From Acidobacteriota bacterium (lineage in GTDB: Bacteria > Acidobacteriota > Terriglobia > Bryobacterales > Bryobacteraceae), in contig JAPKZB010000080.1 in NCBI GenBank assembly GCA_026393985.1, positions 1 to 64,000 on the forward strand: 64,000 nt of DNA, given 5' to 3'. Of this stretch, positions 35,672-44,823 are shown one piece after another. A program made the position numbers and the translations under genes. Position 1 is the first letter of the stretch; each line of letters starts with the position of its first letter. Below the pieces are notes generated by a model, which was not told the origin of the DNA, did no database searches, and saw only the letters and a list, made by a program, of their open reading frames with translations.

Positions 35672-36579
35672 CGGGCGTTCCTCTGGAGATAGTTTCGGAG
35701 GCCGGGCAAGTCGTCCCACCGGTCCAGGTGATAGTAATCCTCGGCGTACTTGACGCCGGCACGGCGGCCGATGTCGCGCGAGATCCAGTTCATCCACCAG
35801 TGGAGGATGAGGTCGGAGGCGGTATTGTCATCGACGGCGGCGAGTTCCGGGAGGGCCTTCCCTTCCCCGGCCAGCGCGGCCAGGTAGGCCTTTTTGGCGC
35901 CGGGGTTGTGATAGACGTTGCGGTGGGCGGCGATGGCGAGCTCCTTCTTGCGCTGCTGGGTTTCGTTCAAGGCGATGGCCACGTTGGACTGTTGGCCGAG
36001 CCCCCAGTCGAGCCGGCCTTTGCCGTAGAAGTGGCGGGCGGCGTGGGGAGTGACGCCGAGGGCGAAGTGCTCGGGGTGGACGTTGCGGTCCCCGGCCATC
36101 CAATAGGCTTCGACGAGCGCCCGGCCGACGTTGCGGTGGTCGGGGTTCTTCTGATAGTGCTCCCAGGGGTTGTGGCCGAGGACGACATCCGGCTTGTACT
36201 TCCGGATGAGGAAGATGAGCTGCTCACGCAGCTCGTTGAGCGGGATGGGGTTCATGAAGTCGTTACGCCAGTTGAGGCTGACGACCTCGTCGACGCCGAG
36301 ATGGCGGAGGCCGGCGCGGGCTTCCCGGAGGTTGATGATGTCGTTTTGGGCATAGCCGTTGCGGCCGTCCTTTTCGTCGTTGGAGGCGCGGATGTAGACG
36401 CCACGGTAGCCGTTTTCGATGAGGCGGGCGATGAAGCCGCCCATGCCGTAGTCGGTGGTGTGGTCGTCGTGGTGCGGCTGGGCGATGAGTACGACCTTGC
36501 CGCGGGGCAGTTCGCCGAGCGGCAGAGGCTGTCCGGTGGCCGCCGCCGCCACCGCCATCCACAGGAGCCATTTGCACAT
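35668..36579 (-). CDS. PIG-L/LmbE-family deacetylase, first of array, metal motif present
   Basis: A 303-residue protein; start at 36579 (MCKWLLWMAVAAAATGQ, signal peptide). The active site reads P-H-H-D-D (residues 35-39), a one-residue variant of P-H-P-D-D. The third ligand region is 'LGHNPWEHYQKNPDHRNVG' with H136, H141, D147 and H148. The family removes N-acetyl groups from GlcNAc-containing or related compounds using zinc. It heads a three-gene overlapping array of paralogues. It is divergent, with a 31-base gap, from an acetamidase/formamidase gene, which suggests amide-related chemistry. Confidence 0.85.
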   Translation of the reverse strand: MCKWLLWMAVAAAATGQPLPLGELPRGKVVLIAQPHHDDHTTDYGMGGFIARLIENGYRGVYIRASNDEKDGRNGYAQNDIINLREARAGLRHLGVDEVVSLNWRNDFMNPIPLNELREQLIFLIRKYKPDVVLGHNPWEHYQKNPDHRNVGRALVEAYWMAGDRNVHPEHFALGVTPHAARHFYGKGRLDWGLGQQSNVAIALNETQQRKKELAIAAHRNVYHNPGAKKAYLAALAGEGKALPELAAVDDNTASDLILHWWMNWISRDIGRRAGVKYAEDYYHLDRWDDLPGLRNYLQRNAR

Positions 36580-36610
36580 AGAGGCCTTGGCAGTATACAA
36601 GAAACGGGAT

Positions 36611-37600
36611 ATGCGTTTGTGCACCTTTCTGTTGGCTGTGCCGCTGGCTGCCGCCACGCACTCGGTGGTCGCCGAGACCTACCACCATACTTTTTCGGCT
36701 TCCCACCCGGTGCTGCTACGGGTCCGGCCGGGCGATACGATTGTGACGAAGACGGTGGATTCGGCCGGCTTCGACTGGCAAAAGATCCGGCGCACGAAGA
36801 CGCACGGGAACCCATTGACCGGACCGTTTTTTGTGGAGGGCGCCGAGCCGGGCGATGCGATTGCGGTGCGGATTGTGTCGCTTCAGACCAACCGGCTGCA
36901 TGGTTATACGGGCCGCGCGGTGGGGGTGCGGGAGCTGCCGCCGGCGCTTGAGGCGCCGATGCCGGATCCGGACGCGGTGATCCGGGGCTACAACTACCTG
37001 GTGCCGTGGGTGATTGATCCGGGGTCGCGGACGGCGTATCCGAAGAACAATCCAGCCGGGCTGCGGTTTGCCTTGAGCCCGATGCTGGGCTGCATCGGGG
37101 TGGCGCCGAAGGGAGATTACTCGCCTCGTTCGGGACCGGCGGGCTACTGGGGCGGCAATCTGGACTACAACCGGGTGCGGCCGGGCGCGACGGTTCTGCT
37201 GCCGGTGCACCATCCGGGTGGGCTGCTGTTTTTCGGTGACGGGCATGCGCTGCAGGGGGACGGGGAGGCGATCGGTTCCGGCGTCGAAACGTCGCTGGAC
37301 GTAACGGTGTCGGTGAGTCTGGTCAAGAGGGCCGGGCTGACGGCGCCGCGGATGGAGACGGCGGCGGAGATCATCGCCATTGGGGCCAAGCCGGACGGCA
37401 ATCTGAACGAAACGCTTTCGCTGGCGCTGACCGATATGCTGGCTTGGCTGACGACGGCGCACGGGCTGGCGCCGGCCGATGCGCATCTGTTGATCGGGGC
37501 CGCGGCGCAGTTGGACATCCTCACGCTGGGGGGGTCGACGGCAGTCCGAATTCCCCGAGCGGCGCTGCCGAAGACACCCCGGAGAGGTCCTGCCGATTGA
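36611..37600 (+). CDS. Secreted acetamidase/formamidase-family protein
   Basis: A 329-residue protein; ATG at 36611 opens a signal peptide (MRLCTFLLAVPLAAATHSVVAE). Family blocks: 'HHTFSASHPVLLRVRPGDTIVTKTVDS', 'NPLTGPFFVEGAEPGDAIAVRI', 'LSPMLGCIGVAPKG', 'YWGGNLDYNRVRPGATVLLPVHHPGGLLFFGDGHALQGDGE' (the metal/active region) and 'VSVSLVKRAG'. The family hydrolyses formamide, acetamide or larger amides. A periplasmic version beside LmbE deacetylases suggests use of an amide released outside the cytoplasm; this is inference. Confidence 0.88.
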   Translation: MRLCTFLLAVPLAAATHSVVAETYHHTFSASHPVLLRVRPGDTIVTKTVDSAGFDWQKIRRTKTHGNPLTGPFFVEGAEPGDAIAVRIVSLQTNRLHGYTGRAVGVRELPPALEAPMPDPDAVIRGYNYLVPWVIDPGSRTAYPKNNPAGLRFALSPMLGCIGVAPKGDYSPRSGPAGYWGGNLDYNRVRPGATVLLPVHHPGGLLFFGDGHALQGDGEAIGSGVETSLDVTVSVSLVKRAGLTAPRMETAAEIIAIGAKPDGNLNETLSLALTDMLAWLTTAHGLAPADAHLLIGAAAQLDILTLGGSTAVRIPRAALPKTPRRGPAD

Positions 37601-37719
37601 CAACGGAGAAAAAATGCGTTTAGCTGAAACGGATACATAGGTGAAGATTCCCGATCGCCGCGCAGCGTCCGCTATCTTCCCCTCTCACGGCGATTCAATT
37701 CACAAAAGGGATCTTTCTC

Positions 37720-40700
37720 ATGAAGCATCTTACAGCCCTTCGGCTGTCTCTGTTGCCATTCCTGTCGACCGGTCTGCTACTGGCGCAATCCACGACGCAG
37801 ACGATTCAAGGTCTGATCACCGACTCTTCCGGTGCCATTGTCAGTGGCGCCAAGATTTCTATTAAGAATATCGGCACGGGTGTCGCCCTCAACACCACGA
37901 GCAATGCCACCGGGAACTACACGTTCCCCCTGGTGCAGGTCGGTAACTACGACGTCAAGGTGGAGATGCAGGGCTTCAAGTCCGGCGCGGCAAAGAACTT
38001 GCGTGTGGAAACCGCGGCGCAGGTCCGGCAGGACTTCCAACTCGATCTGGGCAGTGTTACCGAGACGATTGAGGTGCAGGCCTCGGCGGCGCTGCTGAAT
38101 ACGGAGAATGCGACCGTGGGCGCCGTGATTGAGAACCGGCGAATTGTTGAGTTGCCGCTGAACGGCCGCAACATGCAGAACCTGGCGGTGCTGGTGCCTG
38201 GCGTTCAATACGGCGAGCGCACCGGCCGCGGCGATGGTTCGGGCGGCTTCCCCATTCCGGGCCAGGGCTTCTCGGTCAGCGCCAACGGGCAGCGCGAAAC
38301 CAATCAGGTGGCTTCGCTCGACGGCGTTGATGCCAAGGACCCGCGCATTCACATCATGAACTTCGTGCCCTCGATTGAGGCGATCGAAGAGTTCAAGATT
38401 CAGACCAACGCCTACACGGCCGAGTACGGCTTCGGCGGCGGGGCGCAGGTGACCGTCACGATGAAGAGCGGCACCAACAAGCTGAAGGGCACCCTGTTCA
38501 ACTTTCTCCGCAACGACAAGTTCGACGCCGAGAACTACTTCCTGAACTTTGAGCGCGCCGCCAATCTTGACCGGCTCAAAAAGAACGCCCTGCGCCAGAA
38601 TCAGTTCGGCTTCGTGCTGAGCGGTCCGGTAGTGATACCGAAGCTCTACGATGGCCGGAACAAGACCTTCTGGGCCGTGAATTATGAAGCCCGCCGGACA
38701 CGGGAGCAGGTGGTGCAGACCGCCAACTTCCCGATTGATACCTTCCGCAACGGCGATTTCAGCCGCCTGCAGAACGGCTACACGGCCAACGGCCGCTTTG
38801 TGGCGCCGACGCTGATCTGGGACCCGGACACGGGCAATGTGTTCCCGAATAACACCATCCCGCGGTCGCGGTTGCATCCTGGGGCGTTGAACGTCCTGAA
38901 CACCTACGTGCCGAAGGCGCAGTTTGTGCAGGAGGATCCGCTCGACTTCACGGCACGCGCCGCGGTAGCCCAGCCGATCAACGTGAACACGTACTTCGCC
39001 CGCGTCGATCACAACTTCTCTTCGACCGACCGCATGTTCGCCCGCGTGGCGTGGGACCGCTCCAACCTGACCCGGACCAACATCAATCCGAACCTGCCGG
39101 TGTTCGTCACCTCCGCCGTCAGTAACCTGGCCACGCAGTGGATCCATACGTTCAGCCCGACGATGATCAACGAACTGCGGTTTGGCTTTAACTTCTCGGA
39201 CGACCTGACGTCGAACCCGCGCACGGATAACACGAGCTTCGATATGGACTCGCTGGGCGTCGGCCAGTTCCGCATCCCTTCGGACGGCAATCGCAAGCTC
39301 CGGCCCCGCGAGCACGGCATTCCGCAGTTCACCGGTCTGCCCTTCACCCTGCAGGAGCTGACCAACGGCAACGGCTATGACAACATGCAGACCTGGCAGG
39401 TTGGCAACCATCTGTCGTGGATTCGCGGCAAGCACAACCTGAAGATGGGCGGCGAATACTACGGGCTGAAGATCGAGCGTGGCGCGGCGAACCTCGAAGA
39501 GGGTCTGCTGGGCTTCAGCGGGGCGCAGGCGGGCTTCTCCCTCGCCTCTTTCCTACTGGGCCGCCCGAACACGACGCAGACGCCTGAGGGTCTACCTCGC
39601 ACCTTCCCGCGGGCCAACCGCGGCGGCGCCTACATTAACGACGACTGGAAGGTGACCTCGCGGCTGTCGATTAACCTGGGTCTGCGGTTTGACTATAACG
39701 GCTGGCCGCGGGACATGCAGGGGCTGCAGCGGACGCTCGACATCCCCGGTTTGGGAACCAACATCGGCCGCGGTACCGGCTTCACCAAACCGGGCGGGCA
39801 GGTGATTCCGCAGGTGTTCCCCCGTCAGTTGGGCCCGGAAGGAGCAGTGAAGCTGGCCAACCAGCAGATCCGGTTCTTCATGCCGCGGGTTGGTATCGCG
39901 TGGCGTCCAACGGACAAGATGGTGGTCCGGACCGGCGCCGGCTGGTTCGATAACATCCAGCACCAGAACACGTTTACTATTCTGAACCTGATGCCGCCGA
40001 AGGCGGGCAGCCAGGTCTATCTCACCTCCATGCGCCTCGGGCCGCTCAACAACGTGCTCGGCGCCAACGGCCAGAACTTCGGCATTAACACGCAGACGTA
40101 CGTGCCCGGTTCGAACATCCTGACTTTGGACGATCCGTTCCTGACGCGGGGTGGGGGATCTTCCACGGTTCGACCCATCGACGTGCTCTACATGCCGCCG
40201 GACTACAAAGACGGCCAGGTGTGGAAGTGGAGCTTCGACATCCAGCATGAGCTGCCCTACCGCATGGCGCTCACCGTGGGCTACGCCGGCAGCAAGGGCG
40301 CCAACGTAGGCAACAGCGTGATCAACTGGAACGATCCGCTGCGTCCGGCGACGACGTTCCTGCAGTCGAACCGGCCCTATCCGGAGTTCTACGACGCCGC
40401 CACGCCGAACCTGGGTGTACAGGCGATGGGCCGCATCCGGTACCTCGACTCGTACGGGGAGTCGTTTTACCACGGCCTGCAGGTGAACCTCGAAAAGCGC
40501 ATGGCGCGCGGACTCACTTTCGGTGTCGCCTACACCTACAGCAAGGCCCACGGCGATGGCGAGAACGGCGGTCAGGAGGGTGCTTCTCTGCAGGACCCGC
40601 GCGACCGGCGCGGATCGCGCGGCCTGTTCCGCTTCGACCAAACCCACCGCACGGTGGCCAACTGGGTGTACGAGCTGCCGGGTCAGAACATGAAGAACGC

Positions 40701-41205
40701 TCTGAAGTGGGTGGTGGGCGGCTGGCAGGCCAACGGCATCCTGTCGATCGCCTCCGGTTTCCCGTTAACGATTGGCCAAGGCGCCGGCGACCTGGCGCTT
40801 CCGAACGGTTCGGTACGCCCGGATGTGATCGGCAACCCGGAACTCTCGAATCCCACGCGGAAACTCTGGTTCAACACGCAGGCCTTCCAGCGGGTGACCT
40901 GCCAGATCGCCTCGCGGCCGGATCTCTGCCACCTGGGCAGCACCGGCTACAATACGCTTCGGGGACCGGGCGAACGGCGGATGGATTTCTCGATGTACAA
41001 GAACTTCCAGATCACCGAGACGGTGCGGGTGCAGTTCCGGTGGGAAGCTTTTAACGCAACCAACACTCCGTGGTTTGGTGATCCGGCGGGCATCAGCTTC
41101 TCGAATGCCAACCAGCTCACCTCGAACGGGAGCCGCGACGGCGAGATCCGGAGCCTCCGGAATCCGATGCGGCGCATGCAGTTTGGCCTCAAGTTCTCTT
41201 TCTAG
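37720..41205 (+). CDS. Oar-type TonB-dependent receptor
   Basis: A 1161-residue receptor. Signal peptide '...LLPFLSTGLLLAQ', CarboxypepD_reg-like domain ('QGLITDSSGAIVSGAKISIK', 'GNYTFPLVQVGNYDVKVEM'), plug ('VIENRRIVELPLNGRNMQNLAVLVPG', 'EEFKIQTNAYTAEYGFGGGAQVTVTMKSG') and barrel ending 'MQFGLKFSF'. The 'R-I-V-E-L-P-L-N-G-R-N' block is the standard Oar-family plug motif. It stands alone, bounded downstream by a strong hairpin terminator. Compared with the receptor at 18684 it uses more C-ending codons. Confidence 0.9.
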   Translation: MKHLTALRLSLLPFLSTGLLLAQSTTQTIQGLITDSSGAIVSGAKISIKNIGTGVALNTTSNATGNYTFPLVQVGNYDVKVEMQGFKSGAAKNLRVETAAQVRQDFQLDLGSVTETIEVQASAALLNTENATVGAVIENRRIVELPLNGRNMQNLAVLVPGVQYGERTGRGDGSGGFPIPGQGFSVSANGQRETNQVASLDGVDAKDPRIHIMNFVPSIEAIEEFKIQTNAYTAEYGFGGGAQVTVTMKSGTNKLKGTLFNFLRNDKFDAENYFLNFERAANLDRLKKNALRQNQFGFVLSGPVVIPKLYDGRNKTFWAVNYEARRTREQVVQTANFPIDTFRNGDFSRLQNGYTANGRFVAPTLIWDPDTGNVFPNNTIPRSRLHPGALNVLNTYVPKAQFVQEDPLDFTARAAVAQPINVNTYFARVDHNFSSTDRMFARVAWDRSNLTRTNINPNLPVFVTSAVSNLATQWIHTFSPTMINELRFGFNFSDDLTSNPRTDNTSFDMDSLGVGQFRIPSDGNRKLRPREHGIPQFTGLPFTLQELTNGNGYDNMQTWQVGNHLSWIRGKHNLKMGGEYYGLKIERGAANLEEGLLGFSGAQAGFSLASFLLGRPNTTQTPEGLPRTFPRANRGGAYINDDWKVTSRLSINLGLRFDYNGWPRDMQGLQRTLDIPGLGTNIGRGTGFTKPGGQVIPQVFPRQLGPEGAVKLANQQIRFFMPRVGIAWRPTDKMVVRTGAGWFDNIQHQNTFTILNLMPPKAGSQVYLTSMRLGPLNNVLGANGQNFGINTQTYVPGSNILTLDDPFLTRGGGSSTVRPIDVLYMPPDYKDGQVWKWSFDIQHELPYRMALTVGYAGSKGANVGNSVINWNDPLRPATTFLQSNRPYPEFYDAATPNLGVQAMGRIRYLDSYGESFYHGLQVNLEKRMARGLTFGVAYTYSKAHGDGENGGQEGASLQDPRDRRGSRGLFRFDQTHRTVANWVYELPGQNMKNALKWVVGGWQANGILSIASGFPLTIGQGAGDLALPNGSVRPDVIGNPELSNPTRKLWFNTQAFQRVTCQIASRPDLCHLGSTGYNTLRGPGERRMDFSMYKNFQITETVRVQFRWEAFNATNTPWFGDPAGISFSNANQLTSNGSRDGEIRSLRNPMRRMQFGLKFSF

Positions 41206-41231
41206 CCGAGAGAGAGCTGGTTCGTTTCGAG

Positions 41232-41265
41232 AAAAGCCTCCCGCCCTACCGGGCGGGGGGCTTTT
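41232..41265. terminator. Bidirectional hairpin terminator
   Basis: AAAAGCCTCCCGCCC-TACC-GGGCGGGGGGCTTTT, with one wobble pair. It has an A-run on the left and a T-run on the right, so it can end both the receptor (plus) and the convergent FKBP gene (minus). Confidence 0.9.
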
Positions 41266-41281
41266 CTGTTTGTGTTTACGG

Positions 41282-41662
41282 CTAGCGGATGGCGATGAGT
41301 TCGACGTCGAAGATTAGGGCCGAGTGGGGCGGGATGTCGGCGCCGGCGCCGCGGGCGCCATAGCCGAGTTCGGAGGGGATGTAGAGCCGGTACTTCGCCC
41401 CGGTCGGCATAAGTTGCAGACCTTCGGTCCAGCCGGCGATGACGCGGTTAAGCGGGAAGGAGATGGTCTGGTTGCGCTGGTAGCTCGAGTCGAAGACCTT
41501 GCCGTTGATCAGGCGGCCTTCGTAGTGGACCTCGACGGTGCTGGTGGGACCGGGCCGGGGGCCGGCGCCTTCGCGGAGCACTTCATACTGCAACCCGGAG
41601 GCGGTGACCGTGATGCCCTCCTTCGTTGCGTTTTCTTCAAGAAACTTCTTACTGGCTTCCAT
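41282..41662 (-). CDS. FKBP-type peptidyl-prolyl cis-trans isomerase
   Basis: A 126-residue single FKBP domain without a signal peptide: 'TASGLQYEVLREGAGPRPGPTSTVEVHYEGRLINGKVFDSSY', 'FPLNRVIAGWTEGLQLMPTGAKYRLYIPSELGYG', 'IPPHSALIFDVELIAI'. Active-site residues typical of FKBPs (Y of VHYEG, F-D of VFDSS, V-I-x-G-W, Y of LGYG, F of IFDVEL) are all present. It catalyses proline isomerisation in protein folding. An AGGAGA ribosome site precedes the ATG by four to five bases. Confidence 0.95.
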   Translation of the reverse strand: MEASKKFLEENATKEGITVTASGLQYEVLREGAGPRPGPTSTVEVHYEGRLINGKVFDSSYQRNQTISFPLNRVIAGWTEGLQLMPTGAKYRLYIPSELGYGARGAGADIPPHSALIFDVELIAIR

Positions 41663-41725
41663 GTCTTCTCCTGATTCCCCACGAGAGGGAACAAACTTGC
41701 AGATACCAGTATGCGACAGGGGCCG

Positions 41726-44092
41726 CTAACGGGCGCCCCGGAAGTAGAGAAACGGGGCCCAGTAGTAGGGTTTGGCGTAGGGGCCGGACGAGTGGATCAG
41801 GGTGAGCTTGGCCTGGCGGAGGGCGGCGTCGGGCTTCTGGCCCTGCGCAATGCCGCGATAGAGTGCGCCCATCAAAGAGGCGGTGCTCCGGTCGTTGACG
41901 TCCCAGAGTCCGGCAATGACGTTCTGCGCGCCGGCTTCCAGAAAGGCCCAGGCGAGGCCGACGAGCCCTTCCCCGGGATAGTTGCGGGCTCCGGCGCTGC
42001 GGCAGGCCGAGAGGGTGACGAGTTCGGCGCGCCAGGGCATCTGGCGCAGTTCGGCGGCAGTGAGGGCGGCGCCGTCGTCGCGTTGGTTGAGCAGGAGCGA
42101 GGAGTGGAGGGGATCGAGCGGATTGGCCACGGCGTGCAGAGCAAAGTGGACATAGCGGTAGCGGTCCACCGGTTCAGCCAGCAGGCGGGAGCGGCTGCAC
42201 TGGTCCCCCTCGAGGCGCCGGGCGGAGCCGGCGGGGAGGGCGGCGGCGATGGCGGCGAGTTCGGCGCGGGCGTGGGGGAGAGGCTGGTAGGGTTCCAGCA
42301 CAACGGCGGGATCGCCGGCCAGCAGAGTCCCGGCGTTGGCCGGGGGCCGGGCGGCTTCGAGCAGGAGGCTGGGGGCCGGGACGACGTCGATGGTGGCATC
42401 CTCAATCCAGTAGCGGTCCGGATGGTGCGGGGAGGCGAGGGTTTCGAAGTTCAGGGCGTGGAGCGGGCCGTCGGGGACCAGGTAGACCTGGGCGCCGACG
42501 GGTAGGGCGGCGGCGGCGGGGTGGAGCAGGTGTTCGGTGAGGCGGCGACGGCCGGGGTCTTCGCTCTGGCGCGGGTCGCGCAGATCTTCGAGAAGTTGAT
42601 TGTAGTTGGCCAGCAGCGGCCGAAGCGTATTGCCGCCGGGCAAGAGGCTGGCGTGGACGGCGGTGGGGGTGATGGTCCAGAGCCAGGAGCGGGTGGGGCC
42701 AATGGAGTAGAAGAGAATGACGTGGCCGGTGGCGGCGGCGAGTTGGCGTAGCGCGGCGGCGCGGATGGGTTTCCCGCCGAGGAGGCGGCCGCGGATGGCG
42801 GCGGCGGTTTCGAGGGCCGGGAGAGTCTGACCGCGTTCCATGAGGAAGTCGACGTACTCGGAGTAGAGGTCGGCGATACTGGCGCCGTAGGACAGGCGGG
42901 AGTCGTCGCGCTCGAGCCGGGAGTGGGTGGCTTCGCCGAGGGCGAGGAGCGTGCGGTAGGCGTCGCCGGCCTGGGTGGTGCGATGGGTGCGGGCGTAGAG
43001 CCGGGCGAGCCTGCCGAGCGCCTCCCGGCGGTCGTCGGGGGCCAGGGTGGTATCGGTGGCGACGGCCTGGTAGGCGACCTCGGCGCGGGGGAACTGGCCA
43101 TGGATTTCGGCGATGCGGGCGGCGGCGACGGACAGGTCGGCGCGCAGGGAGCGATCGCTGGGCTCGGCGAGTTTGGCGGCTTGGGCGAGCAGGGGTTCGG
43201 CGGCGGAGACCTCGTTGCGGTCAAGGTAGGTACGCGCGAGGTTGTAGGCCCAGTTTGGGGTGAAGCCGGTGCCGCCGAGGGATTCCGACAGGGCGAGGGC
43301 GCGGCGGAAGCGGTCCGCCGCGGTGAAGAAGTCGCCGCGCTCGAAAAAGATGTTGCCCGACTGGCCGAGCCAGATCATGGCGTCGTGCTGCTGCCCGGCA
43401 GCGAGGGCGAGGGGTTCGGCGCGTTGAAAGAGGTCGAGAGCGCGGTCCGCGTCGCCAAGGCCGAGATAGCAGAGGGCGAGATTGCCCAGCGCCTTTTGCA
43501 GGCTGCCCGGAGATGGATCCCGCCTGCGGACCCGTTCGAACAGCGAGATGGCCTCTTCATAACGATGAGCGTTGAGGGCGATGTAGCCGAGGTTGCCGCT
43601 GGCCTGGATTTCGGCCCAAGGGAGGCGATTGGCTTGGGCGTAGGCGAGGGCGCGGCGGCCGGCGGCTTCGGCGGCGGCGAAGTCGTTGAGCTTGGTGAGG
43701 GCCAGGAGCAGGCGCAAGTCGACGGCCATGGCCAAAGCGCTGTTGGGGGCAGCGAGGGTGGCGGCCTGGCGCAGCAGTCCAAGGGCAGCCTCGTTCTCGC
43801 CGCGCAGGTTGGCGGCGCGTCCGAGGTGCATCAAGCGCCGAGCCTCGAGAGCCGCCTCCGAGTACGGCTGTCGAGGAAGGAGCGCCTCCGCTGCCTCGCG
43901 GTTGCCTTGGCCGAGGAGAGCTTCCGCGCGGAGCAGGAGAAAACGGGGCGTGGCGGGGGCGCGGTGGAGTGCCGCGAGGGCGGCACTCCACTGGCTCTGC
44001 TGCAACTGCTGTTCCACCTGTTGGGCAAGCCGTTCGGGATCGGCTGGCTGGCAGGCCGCCAGCAGCCCCAACAGGAGTACAGCGCGGCGCAT
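41726..44092 (-). CDS. TPR-CHAT lipoprotein (caspase-fold protease-like)
   Basis: A 788-residue protein. ATG at 44092 shares one base with the previous stop (TGATG). 'LLLGLLAACQPADPE' is a lipobox, so it is a lipoprotein. Residues about 25-390 are TPR pairs ('GNLGYIALNAHRYEEAISLFERV', 'GNLALCYLGLGDADRALDLFQRA'). The C-terminal CHAT domain carries the caspase-type dyad His653 ('VHFALHA') and Cys697 ('LSACRSA') and the typical end 'YPGEGLVGLAWAFLEAGAQNVIAGLWDVND...YYWAPFLYFRG'. Both residues are intact. It is the last gene of an ECF sigma/anti-sigma unit. Confidence 0.9.
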   Translation of the reverse strand: MRRAVLLLGLLAACQPADPERLAQQVEQQLQQSQWSAALAALHRAPATPRFLLLRAEALLGQGNREAAEALLPRQPYSEAALEARRLMHLGRAANLRGENEAALGLLRQAATLAAPNSALAMAVDLRLLLALTKLNDFAAAEAAGRRALAYAQANRLPWAEIQASGNLGYIALNAHRYEEAISLFERVRRRDPSPGSLQKALGNLALCYLGLGDADRALDLFQRAEPLALAAGQQHDAMIWLGQSGNIFFERGDFFTAADRFRRALALSESLGGTGFTPNWAYNLARTYLDRNEVSAAEPLLAQAAKLAEPSDRSLRADLSVAAARIAEIHGQFPRAEVAYQAVATDTTLAPDDRREALGRLARLYARTHRTTQAGDAYRTLLALGEATHSRLERDDSRLSYGASIADLYSEYVDFLMERGQTLPALETAAAIRGRLLGGKPIRAAALRQLAAATGHVILFYSIGPTRSWLWTITPTAVHASLLPGGNTLRPLLANYNQLLEDLRDPRQSEDPGRRRLTEHLLHPAAAALPVGAQVYLVPDGPLHALNFETLASPHHPDRYWIEDATIDVVPAPSLLLEAARPPANAGTLLAGDPAVVLEPYQPLPHARAELAAIAAALPAGSARRLEGDQCSRSRLLAEPVDRYRYVHFALHAVANPLDPLHSSLLLNQRDDGAALTAAELRQMPWRAELVTLSACRSAGARNYPGEGLVGLAWAFLEAGAQNVIAGLWDVNDRSTASLMGALYRGIAQGQKPDAALRQAKLTLIHSSGPYAKPYYWAPFLYFRGAR

Positions 44093-44820
44093 CAAGGCCA
44101 GCCAGCCCCATTGCCACCAGCGCCGCCGATTTCAAGCCGTCCCTCCTCCGGACAGCCGAGTTCGATCCGGATCATGCTGATCCGGCGGGCGTAGGGCGTG
44201 ATGAAGAGTTCGGCCAGGGAGATGGTGCCGAAGTTCGGGATGGTGATTTCAGTAGCTTTGGAGCCGCGGACGCTCCCCCGGGCGAGGGTGAACGCGAGGA
44301 CATCGTTACGGAAGGAGGAACCCAGCGGGAGACGCAGACCCTTGGGGGCATTTTTGCCCACCTCGGCCGTGAGCGCCGACCACTGCGGAAGGCGATTGAA
44401 GTAGTCGGCATCGATTTCGATTTTCACCGGTTCGCCGGCGATGCGCAGATCGTCAAAACCGGCCTGGAGGTAAAGGGAGGCCTCTTCGCCGGAAAACGGG
44501 ATGGAGGTGCTGACGCTGGCGAAGATCCGGCCGGCGGTGACCATCCCGAGCAGGTTGAAGCCTTCGATTTCGACGGTGGCGCGGCTAACGAGGGGTCCGC
44601 GTCCCTCGGCGTCCTTCCGGCTCTGGCTGCCGGAGACGGAGGCGGTGGCGCGGCGGAAGCTGACCATGTGGCGGAAGTCGAAGTTTTCCACCTGAACGGA
44701 GCCGTAGCCGCCGGTCATGGGCAGGGTGGCCATGGCCTGCACGGGGATCACTTCTTCAAAAGGGACGGTGAAGCGGCCGGTGAGAGCGTAGGCTTCGGAG
44801 TGAAACAGGAATCGTTCCAT
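44092..44820 (-). CDS. Beta-rich protein of unknown function between anti-sigma and CHAT genes
   Basis: A 242-residue protein without a signal peptide (MERFLFHSEAYALTGRF). It is mostly predicted strands: 'GSVQVENFDFRHMVSFRRATASVSG', 'SRATVEIEGFNLLGMVTAGRIFASVS', 'PVKIEIDADYF'. It ends in a Gly-rich tail. I recognise no family. It starts three bases after the anti-sigma stop, and its own stop overlaps the CHAT ATG, so the stoichiometry is probably coupled. A substrate, cofactor or ligand of the CHAT protease are all possible. Confidence 0.65.
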   Translation of the reverse strand: MERFLFHSEAYALTGRFTVPFEEVIPVQAMATLPMTGGYGSVQVENFDFRHMVSFRRATASVSGSQSRKDAEGRGPLVSRATVEIEGFNLLGMVTAGRIFASVSTSIPFSGEEASLYLQAGFDDLRIAGEPVKIEIDADYFNRLPQWSALTAEVGKNAPKGLRLPLGSSFRNDVLAFTLARGSVRGSKATEITIPNFGTISLAELFITPYARRISMIRIELGCPEEGRLEIGGAGGNGAGWP

Positions 44821-44823
44821 AGG

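Noticed and set aside
37597-37638. A TTGACA at the end of the acetamidase gene as promoter for TonB receptor 3
   Set aside because: No suitable -10 lies 16-18 bases downstream.
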